NCBI GenBank assembly: GCA_044353195.1
Contig: JBILCJ010000001.1
Span: 23,888 to 87,887 of the forward strand
Direction: 5' to 3'
Length of the DNA stretch: 64,000 bases
Source: UBA4416 sp044353195
GTDB lineage: Bacteria > Bacteroidota > Bacteroidia > B-17B0 > Aurantibacillaceae
The position numbers and the translations under genes were made by a program. Shown piece after piece: positions 35,812 to 44,099 of this stretch. The notes beneath the pieces were generated by a model, which did not search any database, had not been told where the DNA came from, and saw only the letters and a list, made by a program, of their open reading frames with translations. Position 1 is the stretch's first letter. Every line of letters starts with the position of its first letter.

Positions 35812-37479
35812 ATGGGAGGCGGTAAAGAAACCCCAAGACAAAAGATGATTGGTATGATGTATCTCGTACTAACAGCACTCTTGGCAATGAATACATCAAA
35901 ACAAGTTTTACAAGGATATTTGGCAGTAAATGAAAGTTTGGCTAAATCTAAAGAAAACTTAAACGAAAACAACATTCGGACAGCTAAATCTTTTGAGGCA
36001 TCTATTAATGGTAATGCCGGAGCAAGACCTTATTACGAAAAAGCTGTTGAAGCTCAAAAAGAAATCGAAGAGGTTTTTAAATATATTGGAAAAGTTAGAA
36101 CTAATGTAGTTGTTCACACTGAGCCTGCAACCACTGGAGGCAATGAAAAAGTAGCTGATACTTTAAATTTGCGTCGTATGGAAAAAATTGACGACTATGA
36201 TATTCCAAGTCATGTATTAGGTTTAGGAGAACCCAAAGCTCCAGAAAAGGGACCTTTAACAGCATATGAATTGAGAGGTAAATTAACGAGTCTACATGAC
36301 AAGTTGATTTCTATGGTTGAAACCATGCAAAAAGATCCAAAAACTAAGTTGTTAGATGACGATTACCAAGGTATTAAAAAGAAAATAGGTTCAATTAAGC
36401 CAGTTGATAGTAAACGTTTAGAAGATGGTATTGAATTTAATTGGGAAATGGATAATTTCTATCATTTACCATTAGCCGCAGTTTATACAAGTTTCAATAA
36501 AATTCAAAACGATTTAAAAAACGTTGAGGCTGAAATTTTACAAGTATTTTCAGGTGCTAGTGGGAAATTAGCTATTAAATTTGACCATTTAGAAGCAAAG
36601 GTAATTGCACCTTCTTCATACATCCAAGCTGGACAACCTTATAAAGCTGATATTTTATTAGTTGCATCTTCTTCAAAAGCAGCTAAAGGCGATTTAGAGT
36701 TTTTGATTGGAGCAGATTCTGCTTCTGGTTCAGGTGGAACTTTATTAGAAACAGTTGAAAATGGTATCGGTAAATATTCTGCTGGAACAGGTGGGCAAGG
36801 TGAGCAAACATTTAAAGGTGTAATCAAGTTCAAAAAGCCAGATGGTTCTTTTGATCGTTATCCTTTTTCCGCTACGTATATGGTTGCTGCTCCGGCTGTA
36901 GCTGTTGAGGCTGAAAAAATGAATGTATTTTATATCGGTGTTGATAATCCAATTGCAGTTTCTGCTGCTGGCGTATCGCCCACTGATTTAATTGTTAATG
37001 CAACAGGTGGTGGATGTACCAAAACTGGTGGTGCTGGTGGTAAGTTTGTTTTAAAATTTACAACAGTTGGAGAATGCGAAATTTCTGTTTCTGCAAAAAC
37101 GAAAGATGGAACAAAACCTCAAGGTCCGGCAAAAAAGTTTCGTGTAAAGAAAATTCCTGATCCAGTAGCTAAAGTTGGTGGTAAAACAGGTAATGTAGAC
37201 ATGAAAAAATCTGAATTAGCCTCTATTGCTGGTGTTGGAGCTGAGTTAGCTGGATTCGACTTTGATGCCAAATTCATTGTAGTGTCATTTGAATTAAGTG
37301 CGGTTGTTAAAGGTAACTTAAAAAGCGAGGCTTGTACAGGCAATAATTTATCTTCTGGGGCAAAGGCTGTTTTAGCTTCAGCCGGAGTTGGAAGTAAAAT
37401 ATTTGTAGATAATGTTAAAGCTAAAGGCCCTGATGGTACTATCAGAAATATTCCTGGAGTAACAATAAAAGTAAAATAA
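35812..37479 (+). CDS. gldM: Type IX secretion motor protein GldM (PorM)
   Basis: 555 aa. The N terminus MGGGKETPRQKMIGMMYLVLTALLAMN with one membrane helix is diagnostic. The large periplasmic part holds D1-D4-type domains; the alanine/glycine-rich stretch from about residue 290 and the basic C terminus fit the GldM D3-D4 region that touches the GldK/N ring. It transmits motor movement across the periplasm. The gldM stop is 3 bp before gldN, so translation is likely linked. Confidence 0.95.
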   Translation: MGGGKETPRQKMIGMMYLVLTALLAMNTSKQVLQGYLAVNESLAKSKENLNENNIRTAKSFEASINGNAGARPYYEKAVEAQKEIEEVFKYIGKVRTNVVVHTEPATTGGNEKVADTLNLRRMEKIDDYDIPSHVLGLGEPKAPEKGPLTAYELRGKLTSLHDKLISMVETMQKDPKTKLLDDDYQGIKKKIGSIKPVDSKRLEDGIEFNWEMDNFYHLPLAAVYTSFNKIQNDLKNVEAEILQVFSGASGKLAIKFDHLEAKVIAPSSYIQAGQPYKADILLVASSSKAAKGDLEFLIGADSASGSGGTLLETVENGIGKYSAGTGGQGEQTFKGVIKFKKPDGSFDRYPFSATYMVAAPAVAVEAEKMNVFYIGVDNPIAVSAAGVSPTDLIVNATGGGCTKTGGAGGKFVLKFTTVGECEISVSAKTKDGTKPQGPAKKFRVKKIPDPVAKVGGKTGNVDMKKSELASIAGVGAELAGFDFDAKFIVVSFELSAVVKGNLKSEACTGNNLSSGAKAVLASAGVGSKIFVDNVKAKGPDGTIRNIPGVTIKVK

Positions 37480-37482
37480 ATA

Positions 37483-38334
37483 ATGATGAAAAAGTTTAAA
37501 CATATTCTATTGTGCGCTGCTGCCATTTTGGTTACAACGAATATTGATGCGCAACCTAGTATTTTCCAACCAGGAGATTACAAAGATGGTGTATATGATA
37601 AGGAAAATTCAACTAACCGACGTGTTATACCTTATACGCATTTGCGTGAAGCTGATGTAACATGGGAGAAACGCGTATGGAGAGAAATAGATATGCGTGA
37701 AAAACAAAATCAACAATTATATTTCCCTTTAGAGATTGGCGTAAGTCGAATCTCATTACTACAAGTATTGTTTAAGTATATTTTGAAGAATGAGTTGATT
37801 GCTTTTAGCGATGAAGAATTTCAAGTTCAATTGGAGCCTTCTGTTATTCGTAATAAAATTGTTAAAATTGATACTGTAGAGCAAATGTCTTATCTCGAAG
37901 ATGGAACCGAAGTTGCAACTCGTGTTGGCACTTCTGATTCTACTTGGATGTACAGACAATTCCGAAAAATTAGATTAAAAGAAGATTGGTTTTTTGATAA
38001 ACAAAAGTCGGTTTTAGAGGTTCGTATTATAGGTATGGGGATTTACACTTATGATGAAGAAAAAGAGGCTCCAAAAGAACAGTTTTGGGTTTATTTCCCA
38101 TCATGTCGTAAATTTTTCGCTAAGCACGAAGTGTATAATCCTAAAAATGATTCAGAACGAAGAACATTTGAAGATATATTTTGGAAGCGCCAATTTGCTA
38201 GTGTAATTACGAAAGAAACGAATGTGTTTGATAGACAAATTTCTGAGTACTCAAAAGGTATTGATGCATTGCTAGAATCTGACCGTATTAAAAATGATAT
38301 TTTTACGTGGGAGCATGATCAATGGCATTTTTAA
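37483..38334 (+). CDS. gldN: Type IX secretion ring protein GldN (PorN)
   Basis: 283 aa with a signal peptide ending about ...NIDA-QPS (residue 23). The DVTWEKRVWREIDMREKQN and the later EDIFWKRQFASVITKETN segments are family-specific. GldN binds GldK to form the ring in the periplasm near the outer membrane. Two consecutive Met codons begin the gene (37483 or 37486). It ends the T9SS operon, closed by a perfect hairpin terminator. Confidence 0.95.
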   Translation: MMKKFKHILLCAAAILVTTNIDAQPSIFQPGDYKDGVYDKENSTNRRVIPYTHLREADVTWEKRVWREIDMREKQNQQLYFPLEIGVSRISLLQVLFKYILKNELIAFSDEEFQVQLEPSVIRNKIVKIDTVEQMSYLEDGTEVATRVGTSDSTWMYRQFRKIRLKEDWFFDKQKSVLEVRIIGMGIYTYDEEKEAPKEQFWVYFPSCRKFFAKHEVYNPKNDSERRTFEDIFWKRQFASVITKETNVFDRQISEYSKGIDALLESDRIKNDIFTWEHDQWHF

Positions 38335-38352
38335 ATCATAAATTGATGCATT

Positions 38353-38390
38353 AAAAAATCCCCTTTCATTATGAAAGGGGATTTTTTGTT
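38353..38390. terminator. Strong bidirectional terminator between gldN and glyA
   Basis: AAAAAATCCCCTTTCAT (38353-38369) and its perfect complement (38371-38387) form a 17-bp stem with A6 before and T6 after. It serves both convergent operons. Confidence 0.95.
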
Positions 38391-38434
38391 TTTATTCATA
38401 TAATTTACACTGAAAAAAATTAGGATTGTAATGT

Positions 38435-39709
38435 TTAGTCTTTGAATAAAGGAAATTTACTCATCATGGTATTTATTTTCAACTTTAGTTTTGCAATTTC
38501 TTTAGGATTGTCTTTATGTTTTAATGCAGAGTCAATATAATCTACCACTTTTAAGCAATCTTTTTCATTCAATCCTCTGCTTGTAATAGCTGGTGTGCCG
38601 ATACGAATCCCAGAGGTAACAAAAGGAGATTTGTCATCAAAAGGAACCATGTTTTTATTTACTGTAATATCAACTTCCCCTAATGCTTTTTCAGCTTCTT
38701 TACCAGTAAGTTTTTTATTTCTTAAATCAATTAACATACAATGATTATCTGTGCCTCCTGATATAATTTTATAACCCTTTTCTGTTAGTGCTTTTGCCAT
38801 CACTTGAGCATTTTTAATTACTTGAACACAATAATGCATGTATTCATCACTTAAACATTCTCCGTATGCTACTGCTTTGGCTGCTATAACGTGTTCTAAA
38901 GGTCCACCTTGCGTTCCAGGAAAAACACCCATATCCAAACAGGCACTCATCATTTTTAATTCTCCCTTCAGCGTTTTTTCACCCATAGGATTTTCAAAAT
39001 CTTTCCCCATCATAATCATTCCACCTCTTGGTCCTCTTAACGTTTTATGAGTAGTGGTTGTTACGATATGACAATGCGGTAAAGGATCATTTAAAATACC
39101 TTTTGCAATTAAACCAGATGGATGGGAAATATCTGCTAATAATAAAGCACCTACTGAATCGGCAATTTTTCTTAACCTAGCATAATCCCAATCTCTAGAA
39201 TATGCTGAAGCTCCACAAATTATCATTTTTGGCTTTTCTTTTTTAGCTATCTCCTCAACTTTATTGTAATTTACTTTACCCGTTTTTTCATCCACACCAT
39301 AAAATGTAGCGCGGTATAATTTTCCGGAAAAATTTACCGGCGAGCCGTGTGTTAAATGTCCACCATGTGATAAATCAAACCCTAGAATAGTATCGCCAGG
39401 TTTAAGACAAGCCAACATTACAGCTGCATTAGCTTGCGCGCCTGAATGTGGTTGTACATTTACCCATGCTGCTCCAAATAATTCTTTAGCTCTATCAATT
39501 GCCAATTGCTCTACTTTATCAACCACTTCGCAACCACCATAATAACGCTTGTTTGGCAACCCCTCTGCATATTTATTTGTTAATACGCTACCCATTGCTT
39601 TCATGACTTGCTCGCTCACATAATTTTCGCTGGCAATAAGTTCAATACCTCGAGTTTGGCGTTCTTTTTCTTCTTTAATCAATTTAAAAATAGTTGTGTC
39701 TTTTTTCAT
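38435..39709 (-). CDS. glyA: Serine hydroxymethyltransferase
   Basis: A 424-aa PLP enzyme. The N terminus GIELIASENYVSEQVMKAMGS, YYGGCEVVDKVE, NVQPHSGAQANAA and the PLP-lysine motif TTTTHKTLRGPRGG are all in place. It interconverts serine and glycine with tetrahydrofolate and feeds one-carbon units. Its start is only 5 bp downstream of the stop of the XrtF-associated gene, so although it is a housekeeping gene it appears to be the last gene of the exosortase operon, unless a promoter inside that gene drives it. Confidence 0.95.
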   Translation of the reverse strand: MKKDTTIFKLIKEEKERQTRGIELIASENYVSEQVMKAMGSVLTNKYAEGLPNKRYYGGCEVVDKVEQLAIDRAKELFGAAWVNVQPHSGAQANAAVMLACLKPGDTILGFDLSHGGHLTHGSPVNFSGKLYRATFYGVDEKTGKVNYNKVEEIAKKEKPKMIICGASAYSRDWDYARLRKIADSVGALLLADISHPSGLIAKGILNDPLPHCHIVTTTTHKTLRGPRGGMIMMGKDFENPMGEKTLKGELKMMSACLDMGVFPGTQGGPLEHVIAAKAVAYGECLSDEYMHYCVQVIKNAQVMAKALTEKGYKIISGGTDNHCMLIDLRNKKLTGKEAEKALGEVDITVNKNMVPFDDKSPFVTSGIRIGTPAITSRGLNEKDCLKVVDYIDSALKHKDNPKEIAKLKLKINTMMSKFPLFKD

Positions 39710-39714
39710 AGTAT

Positions 39715-40194
39715 TTATTTTTTTTCAATATTAAATTTAGTGTAAAGTGTTGAGGTTGCTATGATGAAAAATGCAACTAATGGAGATTCTGCAATTCCCA
39801 TTAACCATCTACTAAATGTATATTCTTCACCTGATAATTGATTATTAATAATGTAATTATAAAGCATAATAAAACTCGATAATGTAAATAATAAGCTATA
39901 AATATAAACAATCCACCTTGTTATTTTTTTATTGTCGCAAATAATTTTAACGGAGTAAAATGAAACCGTAAAATACATGACAACATAAAGAACTGTTAAT
40001 GGATATTTAGCGTAATACAAAGTTTCATAATTATAATTAGACAGAAACGTTAAGCTTTTTGAAATGAATATATCGTTATTTTTGTAATATGTTTTGTATA
40101 ATTGATTGTTTATATTTACAAATACAAATTCTCTGCTAAAACCAAGAAAAGCGAAAACACTTAAAATGCTTAAATATTTCAAGGCCATTTTCAT
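39715..40194 (-). CDS. Exosortase F system-associated membrane protein
   Basis: A 159-aa membrane protein with four to five hydrophobic helices (about residues 4-18, 60-82, 94-118, 133-150). The N-terminal FLGFSREFVFVNINNQL and the repeated Phe/Tyr-rich loops agree with the protein regularly encoded beside XrtF in Flavobacteria. Its start overlaps the xrtF stop by 4 bp (ATGA), so the two are translationally coupled and likely act together in the membrane. Its role is not known. Call rests on position and general resemblance. Confidence 0.75.
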   Translation of the reverse strand: MKMALKYLSILSVFAFLGFSREFVFVNINNQLYKTYYKNNDIFISKSLTFLSNYNYETLYYAKYPLTVLYVVMYFTVSFYSVKIICDNKKITRWIVYIYSLLFTLSSFIMLYNYIINNQLSGEEYTFSRWLMGIAESPLVAFFIIATSTLYTKFNIEKK

Positions 40195-40724
40195 ATTTTT
40201 CCTTTTGCTTTTGAGAATTTATTTACCCATACCATCCATAAGAAAAACACAAAACTGTAGGCGATAAATGTAAATGTATAGGTGTGATTAAATTCGAGAT
40301 AAGATGGTTTGTAATAAGCAATAAGGGATAAAGAAACTATTCTACAAAGATTTAAGCTATACACTAAAATTATTCCTATCGGTAGATACCATAATTTATG
40401 TTTAAAATATCCAGGATAAGCAATAATAAAGATGGCAAATAAAAACATGAGTGTAATTCCATTACACGGTCCGCCTATCCAAACTCCACTAGACCCGTCA
40501 ATTCCAAACACTTGAAAATCATTAATTTCTCTACTAGAGAAGGTTTTATAGTTTAAAAAAGATAAAATCAGTTCACAAGCATTTATAATTATACGAATGA
40601 AATATTGATCAAAACCCGTATATTTTTTTAAAATTAACTCATAAATAAAATAAAAAAACACATAAAGCAAACCTGCTTTTAATAAGAATTTATGAAATGT
40701 ATTTAGTGTTATGAATTTTACCAA
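40191..40724 (-). CDS. xrtF: Exosortase family protein XrtF
   Basis: A 177-aa polytopic membrane protein of the exosortase/archaeosortase superfamily. The catalytic triad is visible: Cys87 in GGPCNGI, Arg128 in LNLCRIVSL and His147 in FNHTYTFTFIAYS. Known members cleave C-terminal sorting tails of secreted proteins and probably join them to a lipid or glycan anchor. Upstream (88 bp) on the same strand is a tiny protein with a matching sorting tail. The gene is divergent from a polysaccharide export locus, in keeping with the general link of exosortases to extracellular polysaccharide. It is short relative to classic XrtA (about 280+ aa), as is normal for XrtF. Confidence 0.88.
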   Translation of the reverse strand: MVKFITLNTFHKFLLKAGLLYVFFYFIYELILKKYTGFDQYFIRIIINACELILSFLNYKTFSSREINDFQVFGIDGSSGVWIGGPCNGITLMFLFAIFIIAYPGYFKHKLWYLPIGIILVYSLNLCRIVSLSLIAYYKPSYLEFNHTYTFTFIAYSFVFFLWMVWVNKFSKAKGKI

Positions 40725-40812
40725 GTTACGTGATATTCTATGTGTTTATGTTTATTATAGATTTTCATCGAGTATTGATATAAATTCGAATTTATAATAG
40801 TTAACCAGGGTA

Positions 40813-41022
40813 TTATATCTTTGTGTTCTTTTTAGAGTAGAGTTTTGAACCTCCATATATAATACCTGCTGCAATAAGGAGAGAAATCCCTCCATCAATA
40901 GGAATACAAGGTGGTGGCCAACAGATTGGCCCACCACCACCTGGAGGAGGGGGTGGCCCTGCAAAACAAGAGGCAGAGGCCGTTAAGATAAAAAAGCCTA
41001 AAAGTTTTGATGTTAATTTCAT
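40813..41022 (-). CDS. Small Pro/Gly-rich secreted protein with PID-CTERM-like exosortase sorting tail
   Basis: 69 aa. Residues 1-21 form a signal peptide (MKLTSKLLGFFILTASASCFA). A very short mature region, GPPPPPGGGGPICWPPPC, follows. The C-terminal part has the tripartite sorting layout: motif PIDGG (about residues 41-45), a hydrophobic helix ISLLIAAGIIYGG, and a basic end KLYSKKNTKI. This resembles what is named PID-CTERM in Bacteroidota (from memory). It is the likely substrate of XrtF, the next gene in the operon; after both cleavages only about 20 residues with two cysteines would remain. Two overlapping frames are open here; this one is chosen for its signal peptide, tail and promoter. 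Confidence 0.8.
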   Translation of the reverse strand: MKLTSKLLGFFILTASASCFAGPPPPPGGGGPICWPPPCIPIDGGISLLIAAGIIYGGSKLYSKKNTKI

Positions 41023-41048
41023 TATGATAAAAAATTAGTGCGATGCCA

Positions 41049-41079
41049 TAAATGTAATAATTTTTATTTGCACTAACAA
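41049..41079 (-). promoter_or_regulatory. Promoter of the PID-CTERM/xrtF operon
   Basis: Minus strand: TTG (complement of 41077-41079), 20-bp spacer, TACATTTA (complement of 41049-41056), one mismatch from TAnnTTTG. Leader about 25 nt to the start at 41022. Confidence 0.55.
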
Positions 41080-41090
41080 TTGTATTGTTA
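41074..41090. promoter_or_regulatory. Palindrome covering both -33 elements of a divergent promoter
   Basis: TAACAAT-TGT-ATTGTTA is a perfect 7-bp inverted repeat. It contains the -33 TTG of the minus-strand operon and that of the wzc operon. An outer pair, TTGCAC (41068-41073) and GTGCAA (41097-41102), is also complementary. It is a good operator candidate for joint control. Confidence 0.5.
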
Positions 41091-41115
41091 AAACGAGTGC
41101 AATTTATTATATTTG
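41085..41115 (+). promoter_or_regulatory. Promoter of the polysaccharide locus (wzc)
   Basis: TTG (41085-41087), 20-bp spacer, TATATTTG (41108-41115): perfect -7 TAnnTTTG. Expected RNA start about 16 nt before the TTG start codon at 41138. Confidence 0.65.
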
Positions 41116-41137
41116 ACACTTAAGTAGACCCACAATT

Positions 41138-43516
41138 TTGAGCGAAAAGAACAATATTTCAAATTTAAATGTAAATGACCTTAAAGTAATTTGGAGGATT
41201 TTTGCAAAAAATTGGTATATTCCAGTTATAATTGTTGCGGTGTTGTATGTGGTAGGCTATTTTTATATTTATAAGTTAACAAATGTTTATCAAGCTTCAG
41301 TAGAACTTCTAAAATCAAATGACACGTATTATAAGGAAAATTTAATTACTGACAATAATACTAGTTTTTATGGCGGTACTCAGAGTTTCATTGATAACTC
41401 TAATGAAATGCGAATCATTAAGTCTTATGATTTGATGAAAGAAACTATTGATAAATTAAAAGATAAATTACATGTCTCTTATTTTATTATTGGAAGGGTT
41501 AGAACAACAGAGCAATTTTCGGGCAATCCATTTAAGATTAATGTCAAAAATATTAATCCACGCTTAAATGAAATGCGTATTAATTTCAGGATTCTTGATT
41601 ATGATAAATTTCAGTTAAAGTATAATTTAAATGGTGAGGATAAATTAAAAGTTGGAAAGTTTGGAGAAGATTGTATCGATTTAGATTTTAATTTTTTTAT
41701 TGAAAGAGACGGGAATTTTAATCGTAACTCATTGTCGCAATTGTCGCAAATAGAATACCAATTTAGTGTGCACGATTTAAATAATTTGGTTTATAATTAT
41801 CAACAAGGGCTTCAGGTATTGAATCCTGATTACACAAATGTTTTAGTATTATCATTAAATGATATTCTACCCGAGAGAGCGGTTTTGATTTTAGACACAT
41901 TATCAAGGTCATACATAAACAGATCGCTCAATGCACGTTTTGATATTAATGAGCGCACAGTAACTTACATTGATAAGCAATTAGAGGAAGTTCGTTCTTC
42001 GTTAAAAGACGTGGAAGATACTATGCAGAATTACAAAAAAGACAACTCTATTTTAGATTTAGAATGGGAGAAAACTGATTTTTTTGCAAAACTTTCTTCT
42101 TATGATGATCAAAAATCTAAATTGAAATTAAAGATAGACGCAATCAATGATTTGGAGAAATACATAATTGAAGATAAAGATCCTCAGTTTTTACCACCAA
42201 ATGTTTTTTTAGTTGATAATGATAATTTTTTAATCTCTTCGGTTAAAGAATTATATTCTTCTCAAATAGAGTTAGGTAAAGTTTTAAGTTCATCAAAAGA
42301 CATTAACCCAAATGTGATAGAAATTAAACAAAAAATCAAGCAGTTAAAACAAAGCATGTTGGTTTATGTCAATAATACGAGAAACGCCAGTTATAAAATC
42401 ATTGAAAATTTAAATAGCGAAATTGGAAGTTATGTTGGCGAGATAAAAACAATTCCAAAAAAGCAGCGGGAAATTTTAAACATACAAAGAAAAGTAAACG
42501 TAAATGAAGAAATGTTTAACTTTTTATTGCAAAAGAAAGCTAATACAAAAATAGCCAAAGCATCTATTGTTCCAGAAATTAATGTGATTGATAGCCCAAG
42601 AAATATAGGTGTTGTTAGTCCAGATAGAAAATCAATTATTTCCAAATTTATCACAACGGGATTGATTATTTCTATTATTATTATTTTACTAAGAGTCTTT
42701 TTCTTTACGACTATTCAAACAGTGGAAGAATTGGCAGAAAAAACACATTTGCCAATAATAGGTGATTTACCTTTTCAGAAAAATTTACATAATTTTGGTT
42801 TTGCTGTTGAAACGAATCCTAACTCATTCGTTTCTGAAGCATTTCGAACACTACGAACTAATCTGCAATATGTATTTCTTAACGCCCCAAAAAGCACCAT
42901 TTTAGTAACTTCTAATGGGCCAGGCGAAGGTAAGACATTTACAACCATTAATATTGCCGCCATATTAGCTAAAGGAGGAAAGCGAGTTGTACTGTTAGAG
43001 TTAGATTTGCATAAACCTCGAATTCAAAAAGCACTTGAACTTAATGCGGATATTGGAATTAGTACATTTATGGTTGGTGCTAACACCTTGGATGAAATTG
43101 TAAAAAACACTCAGATTAAAAACCTTTATGCCATTTTATCTGGACCAATACCTCCAAATCCTTCTGACTTAGTTCTATCTGATAAATTGAAAGAATTGAT
43201 GGACTATGCAAAACAAAACTTTGACTATGTCTTAATTGATACGCCGCCATTAGGATTATTATCAGATGCCGCTTATTTAATGCAGTATTCTGATATTAAT
43301 CTATTTGTGTTAAATGCAAAACATGCTAATAAACACGTTTTAAACTTGTTTCATAAAACAGTTGCAGATAATTCAATTAAACATGTTTACTTGGTTTTGA
43401 ATGGTGTAAAACGCCGGAAAAATAAATATTATTATTCGAGATACGGTTATGGCTATGGTTACGGCTATGGTTACGGCTACGGATATGGTTACGGATATAA
43501 TAAAGATAAGTCTTAA
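41138..43516 (+). CDS. Wzc-type polysaccharide co-polymerase / tyrosine autokinase
   Basis: 792 aa. An N-terminal Wzz domain has one helix at about residues 24-45 and a long coiled-coil periplasmic part (about 265-460); a second helix lies at about 500-520. The BY-kinase domain follows, with Walker A SNGPGEGKTFTTINIAA (about 590), Walker A' LELDLHKPR and Walker B YVLIDTPPLGLLSD. The tail is KYYYSR then nine YG repeats, a tyrosine cluster for autophosphorylation. It controls chain length or export of surface polysaccharide. The start is TTG; no ATG is available between the promoter and the conserved region. First gene of the plus-strand locus. Confidence 0.92.
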   Translation: MSEKNNISNLNVNDLKVIWRIFAKNWYIPVIIVAVLYVVGYFYIYKLTNVYQASVELLKSNDTYYKENLITDNNTSFYGGTQSFIDNSNEMRIIKSYDLMKETIDKLKDKLHVSYFIIGRVRTTEQFSGNPFKINVKNINPRLNEMRINFRILDYDKFQLKYNLNGEDKLKVGKFGEDCIDLDFNFFIERDGNFNRNSLSQLSQIEYQFSVHDLNNLVYNYQQGLQVLNPDYTNVLVLSLNDILPERAVLILDTLSRSYINRSLNARFDINERTVTYIDKQLEEVRSSLKDVEDTMQNYKKDNSILDLEWEKTDFFAKLSSYDDQKSKLKLKIDAINDLEKYIIEDKDPQFLPPNVFLVDNDNFLISSVKELYSSQIELGKVLSSSKDINPNVIEIKQKIKQLKQSMLVYVNNTRNASYKIIENLNSEIGSYVGEIKTIPKKQREILNIQRKVNVNEEMFNFLLQKKANTKIAKASIVPEINVIDSPRNIGVVSPDRKSIISKFITTGLIISIIIILLRVFFFTTIQTVEELAEKTHLPIIGDLPFQKNLHNFGFAVETNPNSFVSEAFRTLRTNLQYVFLNAPKSTILVTSNGPGEGKTFTTINIAAILAKGGKRVVLLELDLHKPRIQKALELNADIGISTFMVGANTLDEIVKNTQIKNLYAILSGPIPPNPSDLVLSDKLKELMDYAKQNFDYVLIDTPPLGLLSDAAYLMQYSDINLFVLNAKHANKHVLNLFHKTVADNSIKHVYLVLNGVKRRKNKYYYSRYGYGYGYGYGYGYGYGYGYNKDKS
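43442..43498 (+). repeat. Short tandem (TAYGGN)n repeat in the wzc 3' end
   Basis: Nine codon pairs TA[CT]-GG[TCA] in a row followed by TAT encode (Tyr-Gly)9-Tyr. The third bases vary in a loose 12-bp pattern. Such a run can change length by slippage without shifting the frame, which would alter the number of kinase tyrosines. Confidence 0.85.
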
Positions 43517-43584
43517 TTATAAATTATATTCTATTTAAACTATTGCAACTTCATGTGAGTGAGGCTGCGAAGCTTTTGAGAAAA

Positions 43585-44076
43585 ATGAAATACTGGTATG
43601 CTGTATATGTTAATGTTAGACACGAAAAAAAAGTGGTCGAAAAATTACTTCAACAAAATGTGGAAGCTTATTCGCCTACCATAAAAAAACAGCAGCAATG
43701 GAGCGATAGAAAAAAGTGGGTGGAGTTTCCAATGTTAACAGGGTATGTTTTTGTTAAAATAAATTTAATTGAAAAAGAAAAAGTATTGTTTAATCAGAGT
43801 GTATTTTCTTTTGTAAAATTTAATAACGAAGAAGCTAAAATTAGAGACGAAGAAATTGATATTTTGAAATCGATTGAAAAAACTGGGTACGATGTTACAT
43901 CTGAAGTAAAAGGTTTAAAACTAAACGATGAAGTTGAAATTTTACAAGGATTTTTAAAAGGACATAAGGGTATCTTAATTCAATTTGGTTCTGAAGATTA
44001 TGTGCAAATTGAATTGTTAAGCTTAAAACAAAATGTTAAAGTTAAGGTTCCGAAAAACATCTTGAAACTTAATTAA
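43585..44076 (+). CDS. NusG-like transcription antiterminator (UpxY/RfaH type)
   Basis: About 163 aa from ATG 43585 (MKYWYAVYVNVRHEKKV), the normal N terminus of NusG-family proteins; the frame can be read from TTG 43543 but that adds an atypical extension. The NGN domain (about 1-100) shows KYWYAVYVNVRHEKKV and FPMLTGYVFVKI. The C-terminal KOW domain reads VEILQGFLKGHKGILIQFG. Specialised NusG paralogues of this kind, encoded near the start of a polysaccharide operon, let RNA polymerase read through long glycan loci. It follows wzc, so it likely supports transcription of the whole run to beyond 64000. Confidence 0.88.
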   Translation: MKYWYAVYVNVRHEKKVVEKLLQQNVEAYSPTIKKQQQWSDRKKWVEFPMLTGYVFVKINLIEKEKVLFNQSVFSFVKFNNEEAKIRDEEIDILKSIEKTGYDVTSEVKGLKLNDEVEILQGFLKGHKGILIQFGSEDYVQIELLSLKQNVKVKVPKNILKLN

Positions 44077-44099
44077 ACTTTTAAGAAATAATATTTAGG

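Noticed and set aside
40755..41119. Other open frames over the PID-CTERM gene (40755-40964 and 40895-41119)
   Set aside because: They lack a signal peptide or family features and are shadows of the 40813-41022 gene.
43442..43498. Possible CRISPR or minisatellite
   Set aside because: The repeat unit is only 6-12 bp, lies in frame inside wzc and codes for a Tyr-Gly tail. There are no spacers.
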